In this document: positions 10,506-23,600 of the stretch, piece after piece
Position numbering within the stretch: the first letter of the stretch is position 1
Layout: every line of letters starts with the position of its first letter
Made by a program: the position numbers and the translations under genes
Assembly (NCBI GenBank): GCA_001683735.1
Contig: LUGG01000011.1
Span: 868,001 to 932,000 of the forward strand
Source: Grifola frondosa
Lineage: Eukaryota > Basidiomycota > Agaricomycetes > Polyporales > Grifolaceae
DNA length: 64,000 nucleotides
Direction of reading: 5' to 3'
Notes under the pieces: generated by a model
The model's input: only the letters and a program-made list of their open reading frames with translations
Databases searched by the model: none
What the model was told of the DNA's origin: nothing

Positions 10506-11023
10506 TGATTGTTTTCCCATGGAGGGACAATTAAAGTTCTTACTGAATTGTCTAATCCCATATTTAGACACTTTTGCCATCCTCATGCCTCTTTTTTCTT
10601 TCTGCTGTCAATATTTCTAAGCACTCCCTTCATGCTAATAGTGTGACTACACTTCTAAACATAATGGCTCATTCATATTCATTTAAGATATTGGATGTTG
10701 GTCCTTTTAATTGTGGCAAGCTTATATATAAAACACTTTGTTCTTTTCATAAATCACACTTAATCTCAGTAATCATCTTTACTCTCATTCCTTACTGTAA
10801 CATTTCTATCTCATATCAAAGGCTTCAATAAACATATAGCACTTTAGGCAAAAAATGATTTCTAATGTTGCCACTAGAAGTACTTTTTGCCCCCCACAGT
10901 GCTTAGTGTCACTACTGATTGCATGTTCAGAAAATGAAGATCTCTGCAGGTGAAATTATAAAATATTCTTAAGCTTACAATGTTAAGCATGGTGAATTGA
11001 AATTGTATACTACTTTAGCAAAC
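10506..11023. other. Intergenic, no gene seen
   Basis: AT-rich sequence between the DIRS-like 3' repeat and the stop codon of the CoA-transferase gene. No coding frame, tRNA or repeat could be recognised. The part nearest the gene presumably contains its 3' untranslated region. Confidence 0.6.
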
Positions 11024-12762
11024 TTAAATAATGCCACCCTTCTTCAATTCACTAATATGTGCCTCTGCATAACCCAACTCCTTCAAAATCTAAATTACAA
11101 GTTATAAATAAATATAAAGTTATATCCCTCAATTATAACATTGCTTACCTCAACAGTATGTTGAGATAACCAAGGGGGTGGCCTATTTACTGGCATTCTC
11201 ACACCATTATATGTCACTGGTGGTGCCACAAGTTTAATCTTGCCTGATCGAGGATGCTAAACAGTCCTATTTAGTAAACTATCAAATTTCAACTATACAA
11301 CACTATACCTTAACCTCCACTATCATGCCGCGTGCAACCGCTTGAGGATGTTCAAATGTTTGGGAAATATTATTGATTGGGCCAAATGGAACCCTAAAGA
11401 TGATAAGACTAAAGCATATTGATGACATAGCCACTTACCCAAGACCAACAAAATTTTCCATCCAGTAGCTTCGGCTATGTTGCATAAGAACCTGAGTAAT
11501 GATAGCTATCAATTCAGCCCTATTTGCAACTCTGGCATTGTTGCTAGAGAACTTCGCATTCGATACTAATTCTGGTTTATTCAGAATCTTCTCGGCCAAT
11601 ATCTTGAACTGGAAGCAGATCGATCAGTAACCCTCACACGAACAAGTAAAGCAACTACCTGTTTGTCGTTACCCGCCCCGATCATCAGGTAGCCATCCTT
11701 GCAGGGGAAAACCTGATACGGTACAATCGAGGGATGTGCTGTGCCATGCCTCGAAGCCTCCTGCCCGGCTATGAGATAGTTGGATGCAATATTTGCCAGC
11801 CCAGCCAACTTGCACCACAATTCAGTCACAATCATTCCGAATATGTAACGGTAGACTTACCTGGGATTCAAATAGGTTGCAGTCTATCCAGACACCCTTT
11901 CCTGTTCGCTGTCTGGATAGAAGAGCCGCCATTATAGCACCATGCGCGTAGAGCCCAGTGGCAATGTCCGTCGCAGCCACACCAACTTTACAGGGCGGAC
12001 CATTTGGCTCGCCTGTACTACATGATGTTGTTAATTCGATGCAAAATGAGAAATAGGAACTTGACTGACATGTGCATGAGGCCTGCCTCGCCCTCGATAA
12101 TTACATCGTATCCAACGGCTTGTCGATACGGACCAGTTTGACCATAGCCTAGCGGCGGGTAAGACGGCAAGAGACAATGGAAGTTCAAGCCACCGTACCA
12201 GTAATGCTAGCGTAGATGAGTCGAGGATTTATCTTGATGCAGTCCTCCCAGCCCAAACCGATCGTCGCAAGTTTACCGGACACATAATTTTCGACCAGAA
12301 CATCAGACTGTCGCACCAACTTGTGAAGGATCTCGAGACCTTCGGGCTTCTTGAAGTTAATCGTCATCGATCGCTTGTTTCTATTGGCGGCGAGGAAATA
12401 AGCTGATTCAGGGGGCAGATTCGAGGTTTCCGGCGGGGCATCTGGAGAAATCGGTGCGGAAGGCGGGTGCCATGATCCTACAGCACACGCGTGAGGAACA
12501 GAATGAAGCAACACGATTGAGGTAGCTTACTGGTGTCGTCGCCACGAGAGACCTCCTCCACCTTTATTACATCGGCGCCAAGATCCGCCAGTAGCATGGT
12601 CGCAGTTGGGCCAGCGAGGACTCGCGTCAAATCTAGTATCTTGATGCCCTGTAGAGGCGGAGGTATGCCTCGAGTTGGGGCAGCATCGCCAGAGTAGAAG
12701 CGGTGGACGCGTGCCAATGTGCTGCTGCGCAACAGACTAGTGTGGCGACCGAGGATAATCAT
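11024..12762 (-). CDS. Mitochondrial class III CoA-transferase (succinyl-CoA:glutarate CoA-transferase-like)
   Basis: About nine exons encode a CaiB/BaiF family protein. The N terminus ([14 protein letters not shown]..) is Arg/Ser-rich and looks like a mitochondrial targeting peptide. The body opens with [20 protein letters not shown] and [11 protein letters not shown] (exon 12531-12762). It continues with [54 protein letters not shown] (the Asp is the expected catalytic residue), then VPFGPIN and [11 protein letters not shown]. The last exon ends at TAA 11024-11026. In the family the enzyme moves CoA from succinyl-CoA to dicarboxylic acids such as glutarate in lysine/tryptophan breakdown. 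It is head-to-head with 2-oxoglutarate dehydrogenase. The 3' exons are AT-rich and border transposon remnants. The exact acyl acceptor cannot be read from sequence. Confidence 0.85.
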
Positions 12763-13038
12763 GGTATTGGAGAGTAGTATTGGACGTGAGCGGCGAAAGT
12801 CGCGTCAAGGACGCGTCGAACGGCGAGGAACGCGGTAGGGCGTCGCGGCGGAAGCCGAGCGAGATCGGATCCGACGCCCGATTCGGGAGTTGTCCCGTCG
12901 GCCAGCACTTGTGGGCGCTTGTTATCTTTGGTCCTCGTCACCACTACCACCAGCCATCCGTCAGTTTTCCTCTTCCCCTCAACACCGTTCGCGCACCTCT
13001 CTGATTCACAGCGGGTCCTCCGCTTCATCAACCTCAAG
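12763..13038. promoter_or_regulatory. Shared divergent promoter region, CoA-transferase / 2-oxoglutarate dehydrogenase
   Basis: Only 276 bp separate the two start codons, so both 5' untranslated regions and promoters must share this stretch. It is CpG-rich (for example GGACGCGTCGAACGGCGAGG near 12809), and its second half has pyrimidine-rich tracts (CACCACTACCACCAG, CTCTTCCCCTC) as expected just upstream of a fungal start. No clear TATA box was seen. Confidence 0.6.
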
Positions 13039-16000
13039 ATGATCCCCAGGCTCGCGCGCCTACCACGCGTGGCGCAGGGCTCTAAACTTCGGTTCGGAGG
13101 TCCCATCCTGTTGCATCGTAACCTCGCAACTCCTGCATCGTCTCCTTCACCCAATGACCTTTTTGCCAATGGAACCAATTCCTATTATGTGGAGGAAATG
13201 TATCGACGCTGGCGGGAGGATCCCAAGTCTGTGCACGCGTCCTGGGATGTCTACTTCTCAGGCATGGAAAAGGGCTTGCCTAGCGCAAGGGCGTTTCAGC
13301 CTCCTCCTAGCATCATGCCTACGCCTGCAGATATTGCCCCCGCTCTCCACGCTGGAGGCGGTGCCGAGCTCGATGATCATTTGAAGGTACGTCGTTTGGT
13401 TCCTTTGAGCTATCCTTTTTCTGACGCGTCCAGTGAAGGTTCAATTGCTCGTCCGTGCTTACCAAGTGCGTGGACATCATGTCGCCGATTTAGATCCTCT
13501 CGGTCTCCTTGATGCCGATCTCAACAACGTGCGCCCGCCCGAGCTTGAACTGAGCCGCTACGGCTTCACGGAACGTGACCTGGACAAGCAAATTGCTCTG
13601 GGACCCGGTATTTTACCGCATTTCGCTACGGAAGATCGCAAATCCATGTCATTAGGAGAGATTATTAAACTTTGCAAGCGAATCTATTGTAAGCCTTCCC
13701 GCGCGACTTGCTTCAGGTGCCTGTGCTGACGATTATCATAGGCGGTGCCATCGGTATACAGTATATCCATATCCCGGATAAGGAGCAATGCGATTGGATT
13801 CGGGAAAGGATAGAGATCCCAAAGCCATGGAATTACACCGTCGAGGAGAAGCGTATGGTGCTCGATCGGTTGATCTGGTCGGATTCCTTCGAAAAATTCA
13901 TTGCCAGCAAGTATCCAAATGAGAAGCGGTTCGGTCTAGAGGGTTGCGAGTCTCTCGTTCCCGGCATGAAGGCTCTCATCGACCGTTCCGTGGAACATGG
14001 TGTCAAGCACGTGACGATTGGCATGCCTCATCGTGGTCGCCTCAATGTTCTCGCCAACGTCATCCGGAAACCCATTGAAGCCATCCTAAACGAGTTCTCT
14101 GGGACCACCGAGGATGACGATTTCCCTGCTGGCGACGTGAAGTATCATTTGGGAGCGAATTATGTCCGGCCGACCCCCTCAGGAAAGAAGGTTTCACTAT
14201 CTCTTGTTGCAAACCCGTCGCATCTCGAAGCCGAGGATCCTGTCGTCCTTGGAAAGACGCGGGCTCTTCAGCATTTCGAACAGGACGAGACTGCTCATAC
14301 CACCGCCATGGGCGTACTCCTCCATGGTGACGCTGCCTTCGCAGGTCAAGGTGTGGTTTATGAGACGATGGGGTTCCATAGCCTCCCTTACTATGGTACT
14401 GGTGGAACAATTCACCTCATTGTTAACAACCAGATCGGCTTCACCACGGATCCTCGATTCTCTCGCTCGACTCCCTATCCCTCTGACATCGCTAAGTCCA
14501 TAGATGCCCCGATCTTCCACGTTAATGGTGATAATGTCGAGGCCGTCAACTTCGTTTGCCAACTTGCTGCAGACTGGCGAGCGAAATGGAAGCAGGACGT
14601 CGTCGTTGACATTGTCTGCTACCGTCGTCATGGCCATAACGAGACCGACCAGCCCAGCTTCACACAACCGCGCATGTACAAGGCGATCGAGAGGCAACCT
14701 ACGACGCTCACTCAGTACACCAAATTTTTGGTCGGTCGTGGGACGTTCACGGAAAAGGACATTGAGGAGCACAAGAAATGGGTCTGGGGGATGCTTGAGA
14801 AGGCTGCCGCAGGTGCTAAGGATTACGTTCCTACCAGCAAGGAATGGCTTTCGGCTTCGTGGCAGGGTTTCCCGTCCCCGAAGGAACTCGCTGAGAAGAC
14901 GTTGCCTACTCGCCCTACTGGAGCTTCACAGGATGTTCTCAGGCGTATCGGAAAAGTCATCTCCTCGTTCCCCGAAGGTTTCACTCCTCATCGCAATCTC
15001 GCTCGGATCCTCAATACACGGGGCAAGACGGTGGAGGAAGGAAAGAATATCGATTGGGCAACTGCAGAAGCGCTCGCATTCGGGTCCTTGGCCTTGGAGA
15101 AGATTCATGTCCGTGTTTCCGGACAAGACGTGGAGCGAGGCACTTTCTCGCAACGTCATGCTGTCATTCACGACCAACAGAACGAGCAGCAATACATCCC
15201 TTTGAACGATCTAGGCTCCAATCAAGCGCGGTTCGTCGTCTGCAACTCATCCTTGTCGGAATACGGCGCACTCGGTTTCGAACTCGGCTACTCCTTGGTC
15301 TCTCCGGATTCGTTGACGATCTGGGAGGCTCAATTTGGTGATTTTGCCAATAACGCTCAGTGCATAATCGACCAGTTCATCGCGTCAGGCGAGCGGAAAT
15401 GGCTTCAACGTACTGGTCTGGTCATGAGTATGCCGCACGGCTTCGATGGCCAAGGTCCTGAACATTCGAGCGGAAGGATTGAGCGATTCCTCCAATTGTG
15501 CGATGACCATCCCCACATCTACCCCACGCCCGACAAGATCGAAAGGCAGCATCAAGATTGCAATATGCAAATCGTGTATCCTACGTGCGTTCCATCGTCA
15601 GCTCTTCATTTAAGTATGTACTGATTCTGCTGTAGGACTCCCGCAAACTACGTTCGTTCATAGTTTTGCATAATGACTGGACCATCGCATTAATATGTTC
15701 ATTTCTAGTTCCACGTCCTTCGTCGACAAATTCATCGCGACTTCCGGAAACCAGTAAGTCTCATGTGAACGTATTATCTGAGCGCATCATTCATCACGGA
15801 AACCGCAGCTCATTGTGTTCTTCTCCAAATCGTTGTTGAGGCATCCCAAAGCCCGGTCCGATCTATCCGAGATGGCCAGCGAAACTCAGTTCCAACGCTA
15901 CCTGCCTGACCCTCATCCTGAGAATTTAGTTACTCCCGAGAAGATTAGACGCCATATTCTCTGCACTGGTATGTTCCGCAAATTCTTCTTGTTCGCTTGC

Positions 16001-16534
16001 AAAGAATAACAGGTCTTCCCAGGCCAAGTATATTATACGCTTCTCCAAGAACGCGAAGACAGGCAGATCAACGACGTCGCCATTAGCCGAGTGGAGCAGA
16101 TCTCTCCATTCCCTTACGACCTGGTATGGTTTTAAGGAGTTTTCCAGAATATATGTCGCTAACAGTAGTCTTGCCTCAGATTACTCCCCACTTGGATAAA
16201 TATCCTAACGCTGACTTGTTATGGTGCCAGGTTCGGATTATTCTTTTGGTCTCATGCGCGTCAGTTAGCTCATAAACAACCATAGGAGGAGCCTCTTAAC
16301 AATGGCGCGTGGACTTATGTTGGACCTCGTATTATGACTGCCGCCAGTGAGACGCAGCACCATCAAGGAAAGTATCCTCTGTACGCCGGCCGCGATCCGA
16401 CAAGTTCGGTTGCCACTGGTAGCAAGGTAAGCACTATTCAGAACCAAGAAAATGTTTCGTATCGACTTGTTATTTTGCAGGGAATCCACAAGAAGCAACT
16501 CGAGTCCTTCTTGGCCACCGCGTTTGCGTCGTAG
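13039..16534 (+). CDS. kgd1: 2-oxoglutarate dehydrogenase E1 component, mitochondrial
   Basis: Thiamine-diphosphate-dependent E1 of the 2-oxoglutarate dehydrogenase complex, which converts 2-oxoglutarate to succinyl-CoA in the TCA cycle. The N terminus ([16 protein letters not shown]) looks like a mitochondrial presequence. It is followed by the E1 N-terminal helix ([17 protein letters not shown]), [22 protein letters not shown], the ThDP site [22 protein letters not shown], then the transketolase-type domain ([36 protein letters not shown]). The C terminus ends in [18 protein letters not shown]. At least seven introns are seen, including 13387-13438 and the cluster around 15590-15810 where [17 protein letters not shown] is split over small exons. 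The length, about 1,000 residues, fits the family. The ATG at 13039 is preferred because the presequence follows it directly. Confidence 0.97.
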
Positions 16535-16640
16535 TTGTTATCCCCAGTCTTGCCATGTAGCTCAGTTTTTCATCGTTCTATCATAATTGCGCGATCTCGC
16601 CACGTGTTATAACGAACACCCTGTATGCAATAGAAGAATT
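16535..16640. other. Convergent 3' intergenic spacer
   Basis: The 106 bp between the stop codons of 2-oxoglutarate dehydrogenase (+) and BMS1 (-). The two transcripts run toward each other and their 3' untranslated regions very likely overlap. No distinct poly(A) signal pair could be assigned. Confidence 0.6.
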
Positions 16641-19600
16641 CTAAGTCTTTCTGCGCTTGCTGCTTCGACCACCCTCTTCCTTCTCAATGTCCCTCTTGTT
16701 CTTAATGCCAGCAACACGCATGTACTCCTTCCTTTTCTCCTTGTCCTTCTCGCTCCTCTTCGCTTCCTCTTTTGCGACCTTTTCCCTGTGAGTCGTTCGA
16801 CGCTCTTCCTGTTTCTCCTTCCTCCGTGCGACCTGGTTTTTCCGCAGTGCTCGTATTTGCTGAAGAAGCGCAATCGCCTTCTTCTCTTCAGGTTCCAGGA
16901 TGACAGCACGTTTCTGCATGTATGTCTGACGATGCTGCTGCTTCATGATCTTCGGTTTTGACGCGTACGGGAGAGCTGCTTGTAGTTTCTTAGGAACCTT
17001 GAGTGCATTGAAACGACGCGCGGGGCGTTCGATCTTCTTGTATGTCGAGCTGGAGTCCAGAGGCGTCTTGATGCCTTGTTCTTTCCGGACTTGTCCGGTT
17101 AGGCGCATGCCTATCCACTGGCCCTTTTGAGAGAGCAAGAGAGATGTAACAGGGTTATAAAACTTCCGAGGCTGAATCGAATACCACGCCCTGAGGAAGA
17201 TGATGTCTACGACGATGTCAGCACAGCTCGAATACACACGGATCGAATTACATACCGCTCATGAGTACTTTATCCTCAAATGCAGCCCGGAATGCACCAT
17301 CTGGTTTGGCTAGAGCCTTCTTGACTTGACCGCGTATCCCAGACACAGTGCGGATATTTGCCCCTTCAAATTTAGCGACCTCCAAAGCGCTGCTGAACAT
17401 ATCCTTCACAAAGGCCGTATTCTTGAAGATCTTGTACGGCACTCCTGTAAGTTTCAGTTTCTTCACAATTTTCGTCGAGCGGTCAATATCCAACACTACC
17501 CCAGTTGCTGACACCCGAAAGCCGGCGGTCTCGTCTGACAGAGAATTGAAGGCGCAGAAACCTGTGTTGGGCAAAGCGACAGGACCGTAGAAAGTTGCAT
17601 AACAATGCATGTGCTCTGGGGTGTACTTCAGCATGCGCATGCGTATGGAATGGTCGTCAAGAGAGTATATGGGTACAGTCTGAAATCGTCTCCAACCAAT
17701 AGAGAATATAAGGGGCGTTCGTCTTGAGAGTTTTCGAATACCAGCGGTGTCGTTTGATGCGAACTTGGACGTACCCAAAACGCTCCTCTGAGGGTAACAG
17801 TCCACCGACTACGATAGGATATGAAGGATCGAAGTTCTCCACCATCTCGGAAGGTACATCCGCAAATTCGACACGAACGTACGAACCTGGGCGGAAGCCC
17901 TCAAGAAGAGCACGGTATTCCGGGTCGACGCCTTCGAACTCCGCGCGATTCAGTGCAAGCTGCCGTGTCATCTCGTCTTTCTTCTCCTCGTAGAAGTCCA
18001 CTTTCGAGTCTTGAGGGTCATCGTATTGCTGGTCGAACCCACGTTTCAGAGCTTCCTTTTTCTGAGCAAGAGTGGCAGTGTCCCTAGATTTCGGGGAGTC
18101 CCCGTCATCTTCGGCTGCTCGATCGTCCTCTTCCGTATCATCGTCAATACCTTTAGGAGACGGGTGAGGAACGGAATCGCCAGTGATGAAGAGGTTACGG
18201 ATGGAATCCAGGAGATCCTCATCTTCCCACTCTTTCAGGTCTTCCGTCGATTGCATCTCCTTCGTCATGTCCATCTCCTCATCATTCCCAGATGGTGCTT
18301 TCCGAGCCACAACAAAGAAATCACCATCGTCCATGGCTGGACCACTAATGCGGTCTTGTGACGAGGATGAAGAGACGTCGTCACGGAGTATGACCTCGGG
18401 GCTCAAGGATGAATATATCAGCTTCGTCCAATCCTTCCGTTTACTCCGGCGAGAGTGCTGCTTGAAATCCGAACTTGCCTTCAAGCCGAGGTCGGTCTTC
18501 CATCGAGGAGCCTCATCTTCATCAGAGCCCACTTCGCCGACATCGTCGCTTGGGATGTTTATGATCTCGTCGTCGTCGAATCGCACACGATTGCGAGAGA
18601 GACTTGCCATTTTGTCATCATCTCCGCCGTCTCCATCACCCAAGTCAGAGTCACTCTCGGCATAATCGACCTCTCGATTGGAGCGATGGGGGACAGAGAC
18701 ACTTTGCATAGAGCGATGAACTTTCCGCATAGCCGAACGACCTCGATCGCCAGTCAGCGCATCTTCAGGGTCATGGCTTTCTCCATCGTCGATGTCAGAC
18801 AAGGATAGCGCATCTTCATCCTCATCCTCATCATCTTCCTCGTCTTCCTCGTCTTCCTCGTCTTCCCCGTCTTCCTCCTCTTCCTCCTCTTCCTCCTCTT
18901 CATCCTCTTCACCTTCTTCCTCATCTGTGTGTTCCTCCTCATGATCGTCTAGTGGTCCGGGATCTACGGCAATTGGTCTTGATGATGAACCGAGGAGCCT
19001 TATATAACTTTTGGCTACAGCGTCCTCCAATGTGGCGCCAACATCTTGCAGGTCCATCACCATCCTCTCTCCCTCCCCTTGAATTACTATGATCCACAAG
19101 TCAGACGCGAACTAATATGATTATTAGATAAGCTCACCGTCTGCATTCCCCCGCGTAAAACTGCCGGGGACATTGATATATACGGCGTCCTTATCGTAAA
19201 TCACGCCGCCAACATCGCTCATCGGCGCATGCACTAACAACCTTCTTCTTCTCGCTTAGCTTCCTCCGTTTCTCCGAATCTGCGTCGGGTAATGGGCAAG
19301 GATCGCCAAGCATAGATACGCTCTTGACGTCCAGATCGCCGACGCCAGGAATGTGTACTTTTGTCCCTAGACGTAAATTTGTCCCACGGAGGTATCCATA
19401 GACAGTCACGGTACGGTCGCACTTGCCCTTGGAGGCGCGAATCTCCTCGCGAGGCGTGAGGTCCTCCAGGCGATCGGCGAGTAGGTAGGGATGTGTGTTA
19501 CGGAAGACAAGGGGCCGGAATTTCATGACGCTAATGAAACGGGACAGGTTGAGGATCTCGGTGTCTGGATAACGGCCGTTCAAGACGCCAGAGAGATAGA

Positions 19601-20337
19601 AGAGTTTTGCGCCCTGATATATCTCCGTCCAGAATCGTTTTTTAAGAGTTTTCTTAGTAGCACGGAGAGTCGCAGCCTTTTTGATGAGGTCTAGGTGAGA
19701 GAGCACGCCGATGACCTTTGGGAAGCCATGAGATTGGAGGACGTTCAGAAACTCAAAGGTTTCCTAAACACAAGTCAGGACATAGATATAATGGGCAGGT
19801 ATCGGCATACCATCTCAAAACCATACGACCCATCAATCATGAGGAGTACAAGGTCGGCAATTTTAGCAATATCAATCATGGAATTGAGGTCGTTATTGCA
19901 TTCGACAAAAGTGATCCTCTTCTTTTTGCCGCTAACGACAGTGACGGGACCCTGTACGTGATTGAGGGTCTGCTTTGTGTAGCGTCGAACAAGGGATTTT
20001 AGGAGAGTGGTTTTTCCTACGCCTGGGGGTCCGACGATGGCGACTATGACCGGCGGTGGCTGGTCGTCGGGGGTGCGATTCACAAGCGGAACATGCAGCC
20101 TGGTCTGGTCGCGTTCGACCTTGCGGCGACCCTGACGGTCTGCCCTGCGGCCGGACTTTGGAGCAAATGCCTATGGAGGATGTTTCAGTGATATGACGAG
20201 GGCAATATCTGGACTGAAGTGACCTTTTCGTTGAAGCCATGCTGCTTCTCCTTTCCTTTGCCTTTTGCCTTATTTTTCTTCTCCGCCTTCGCGCCCGACT
20301 GGGCTGGACGATGCGCCTTGTGTGTGTGGTCGTCCAT
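16641..20337 (-). CDS. bms1: Ribosome biogenesis GTPase BMS1
   Basis: Nucleolar GTPase of the small-subunit processome, which binds RCL1 and is needed for early 18S rRNA processing. The start at 20337 gives [11 protein letters not shown] followed by a Lys-rich stretch. The GTPase G1 motif [14 protein letters not shown] lies near 19990-20035, with a G4-like SHLDLIKK near 19685-19710. The AARP2CN-type region follows ([47 protein letters not shown]). A very acidic tract of Glu/Asp spans about 18790-18945. The C-terminal RIBIOP/DUF663 part includes [63 protein letters not shown] and [12 protein letters not shown], and ends in a basic coiled tail. Short introns interrupt the gene near 17238, 17690, 19100 and 19770. 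Stop TAG is at 16641-16643. Confidence 0.95.
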
Positions 20338-20661
20338 AAAGTCAGGGTAAAGTTGGAACTAAGAGCTGAAGGTGGAGAGAGCTGGAAACTCGACAGAGCT
20401 CGAAAGTGCTAAGACAAATAATATTAATATAACATATTAATGCATATTGATCGAAAATAATAAAACGCGGGAGAAAGGTTAGGGTTGAGGACGCGGTCAC
20501 GTGGTTGTCGCGCCGTTGTTGAAAGCGGCCGGGTTGAGTTTTGGCGCTCGAGCGCCGCCTGCGTCCTCATCGAGCCTCATCGTTTTTCGTCGCTCAGAGT
20601 CTTTTCCACCATCCAATCTCGTCATCGTCTCCCTGCGACACCCGCTCACTTTTTTCTCGCC
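20338..20661. promoter_or_regulatory. Shared divergent promoter region, BMS1 / Cep57-like
   Basis: A 324-bp spacer between two start codons on opposite strands. An AT-rich patch (TAATATTAATATAACATATTAATG, about 20418-20441, quoted in part as TAATATTAATATAAC) lies nearer BMS1, and a GC-rich CpG-containing part lies nearer the plus-strand gene. An in-frame extension without an ATG reaches back to 20485 and is probably 5' untranslated. Confidence 0.5.
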
Positions 20662-23600
20662 ATGTCGAGACGCTCGTCTAACTTCGAGTTCAGCATCCAA
20701 GGCGATGAGCTTGAACAGAACCGTATCCAACTAGAGCACAATCTACAGCACACCGACTTATCCCTCCACCTATCCTCTAATCCAGACGACGACGACTATT
20801 CGGATGTCGAGTATCCCAGACATAACTCCGCTCCCTCTCCCCTTCCTGTCTTTGCATCCTTCGAACACCGTTCAGGCGACCAGTTCGACCAGGATGAACC
20901 GAGCAGACACCATGCATGGTCCTATCGAACCGTTGATGACGATGAAGGTGTTAATCCTTACGGAGGAGAGACAATATCCACTGCCGCACACCATGCCAGC
21001 GCCCTTACTCTCAGTGCGGGACTGGGGGGAAGAGCTACCAGGAGAGATGTCAGCCTAAGCGGCGCAGAATACGATCCCGACAGGCCCCTTCAAGGCATCC
21101 TATCGAGCATGAACACCCGTTTCAGCAGATTCGATGTAGACTCGACAAAGTCGAAGCATATCGTATGTGGTATTTTTCTTCGTCTACAATTCCACCAGCG
21201 CCGTCGAGGGTCTGTCAGTTGCGCCGGAATTGATGCGTTGTGTCGTTAAACAGACCTCAAACGTGGTCGACTTCGATCCGCTCGTCGTTAACGACACCGC
21301 GGAACTCGACAGGGTACTCGAGTCAGGCCACAGAGGGTTGCCCGCCAGCCGGTACCCTCATTCTTCAACTCCTTCGGCTAGTTCCGATTCTGAGCCACCT
21401 TCTCCACACTCTGACTCTCGATCACCGAGGCCCAAGTTGTCTGATGCCCTTCATCACGTTGCATTCTCACCCAAGAGGCCTCGTAGTGCGCTGTCTCATG
21501 TTCCCCTCGTTCTCTCCGTTCGGCCACCTCACTCCCCCGTTGCCAGCACTGCAGTCCCAAGCCAGGCAGCCTATGGTGCGCCCTTCCTCTGCTCCAGCTG
21601 AACAAGATACTGGGGCTCGGCCGCCGCCCCGCACAAATCAGTCTCTTTCATACGTTCAACAGACATCGATCACCTTGCCAGCTAATCCAAAACCACCAAC
21701 ACCTTTGACGGCAAACAACTCCCGGTTCACGAAGCTAGCTCGTGGACTCACAAAGGAGATTGAAGAGGAGCAAACTCGGGCAATTAATCACCCCAGTAGC
21801 AGATACAAGCCCGTCGTTGGTCAAGGCACCATTCGTGAAAGCCGAGCGGGTAAGCAGAACATGGAACGGAACCCCTTCAGGGACATTGTGAACCATGTGA
21901 ATGTTACGGTAAATCCTGTTCCGACACCTCCGAAAAGCGCACGCTCCAGGACACCTTTCAAGAGTCGAGTTCATCTGCCCGATGTGACCGGGTTGACGAG
22001 CGCTGTTGGATCCCCTCTCAGAGCAGGCCTTGAGTACTACGGGTACGATGCAAAGGAGGCCGGAGAACACGAAGGTGAATTTGCCTACATTGACGTCATA
22101 TGGAAAGGTCTGACTGCCGCACGGTAAATTTCAGCCCATCTGCATGCCACACTCGGTGCTGTGCAGTCCAGATTAGCCTACCTTGAATCAGAAAACAGCA
22201 TCTCGCGACGGCGTGTACAAGAGCTGGAGCTGGAGCTTGAAGCGTGTAAGAAGGACGTAGTAAGGGAAAGGACGAAAGTGCTCGAAAGGGACCAAGTCAT
22301 TTCTCAACAGCACGAGGATGCCGCTGGAAGAGATCGGCAACGTCTGGCAGAGCTCGAAAGGCTCAAGAAAAGCAAGGCTAGGACCTCTAATAGAGAATTG
22401 CAAGCAGAGGCGGAAGAGCGTGCAGTCGCAGAGCGCAGGTACAAGGCGGCCGTAGAAGAGAAGAAAGGTATGTCGAATCTCATGTTGTTACCGCCTTTCG
22501 TGTGCTGACATGGAGCGGTCATCTCAGCATTGGAGGCACTGATCGCGACTCTTCGAGCACACTTAGCTCGTCTGACTTCAGAACTTTCGGACCATCAGGA
22601 TCTCCTTACCGAACTGCGTTCCTTGCGTGACTCTGATGCGCGTACCCTAGCAGAGAAAAGCAAAGAGGTGGATAGACTTCGCGAAGAGGTCGAACGTCTA
22701 GCAGGGGAGGTGGAGGTCTTACGCGGGGTGGTGGAGGAGGGTTTAAAAGAAAGACGAGTGGCCAGAGAGCAACACTCGCGGGAGGGTTCGCCAGATGCCT
22801 TGGTTGAACCATCAGAGAATGAGGCCCGTTTGGCAGACATGACTCATAGGCATGAAGACCACGAACCTCAGGATGAAGAAGAGGACGAAGGAAACTCGTC
22901 ATCTTCTTCGGATCGCCCTGCCACTCCCTCGCCCCCTAGTCGCTCTAGTTTGGAGGACAGAACGGTCCGAACTGATCATGCTACCCAAGGCTCTTCCCAT
23001 CTTGCCAATGCCCTCAGTTGTAGAGCCTTCGTCGACAGCGTAGAGATGGATCGTATCTCAACAGAAATAGGGGAGCGGCGTTCGGAGCGGTCAGGTTCTG
23101 CCCTGGGTGAATCGCATTCAAGCTCCAAAAGTAGATCCCCATCTCCGCCTCGAATGAAGGCGCGTGTCAAGTCGCCAATTCCAGCAAGTCACGACTTGGA
23201 TCATGGCACTGGTATCAACCCACACAATGGCTACGATGTTGGCGGTATCGGACGGGCCAGAAATCGTGTAGCGTCCGGTAGTTCTATCGGGGCAAAGATC
23301 CCCAGTCGTACTTCCTCGCCTGCCCCTCGTCCTCTTCGCCGTCCAACAACCCCCACGCCAGGTACCGCCGCCTTGGGCAAATCGCAAGGTTCCTACGACC
23401 CGCCAAGACCTCGTAGCCAGAACCAAACCGCGTCCGCACCTCCAGTGCAGACGCCATTCCCTCAGATTCGTGGCGCTCGCCTGGAGCGGCTCTTCTTCTC
23501 TGCACCAGAACATAATGCGCAGACATGTAAGGTCTGTCACCGCCGTCGGCGATGGGGCTTCCCTGGAGAAGATCAAAATATACCATTCTGGATGACTGAT

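Noticed and set aside
14060..15205. Long alternative frames on both strands inside 2-oxoglutarate dehydrogenase
   Set aside because: They overlap a clearly conserved coding exon and have the biased composition expected of shadow frames in GC-rich codons.
16587..16961. Plus-strand 124-codon frame
   Set aside because: It is antisense to the basic C-terminal tail of BMS1, and its Leu/Phe-rich translation is a shadow of that Lys/Arg-rich tail.
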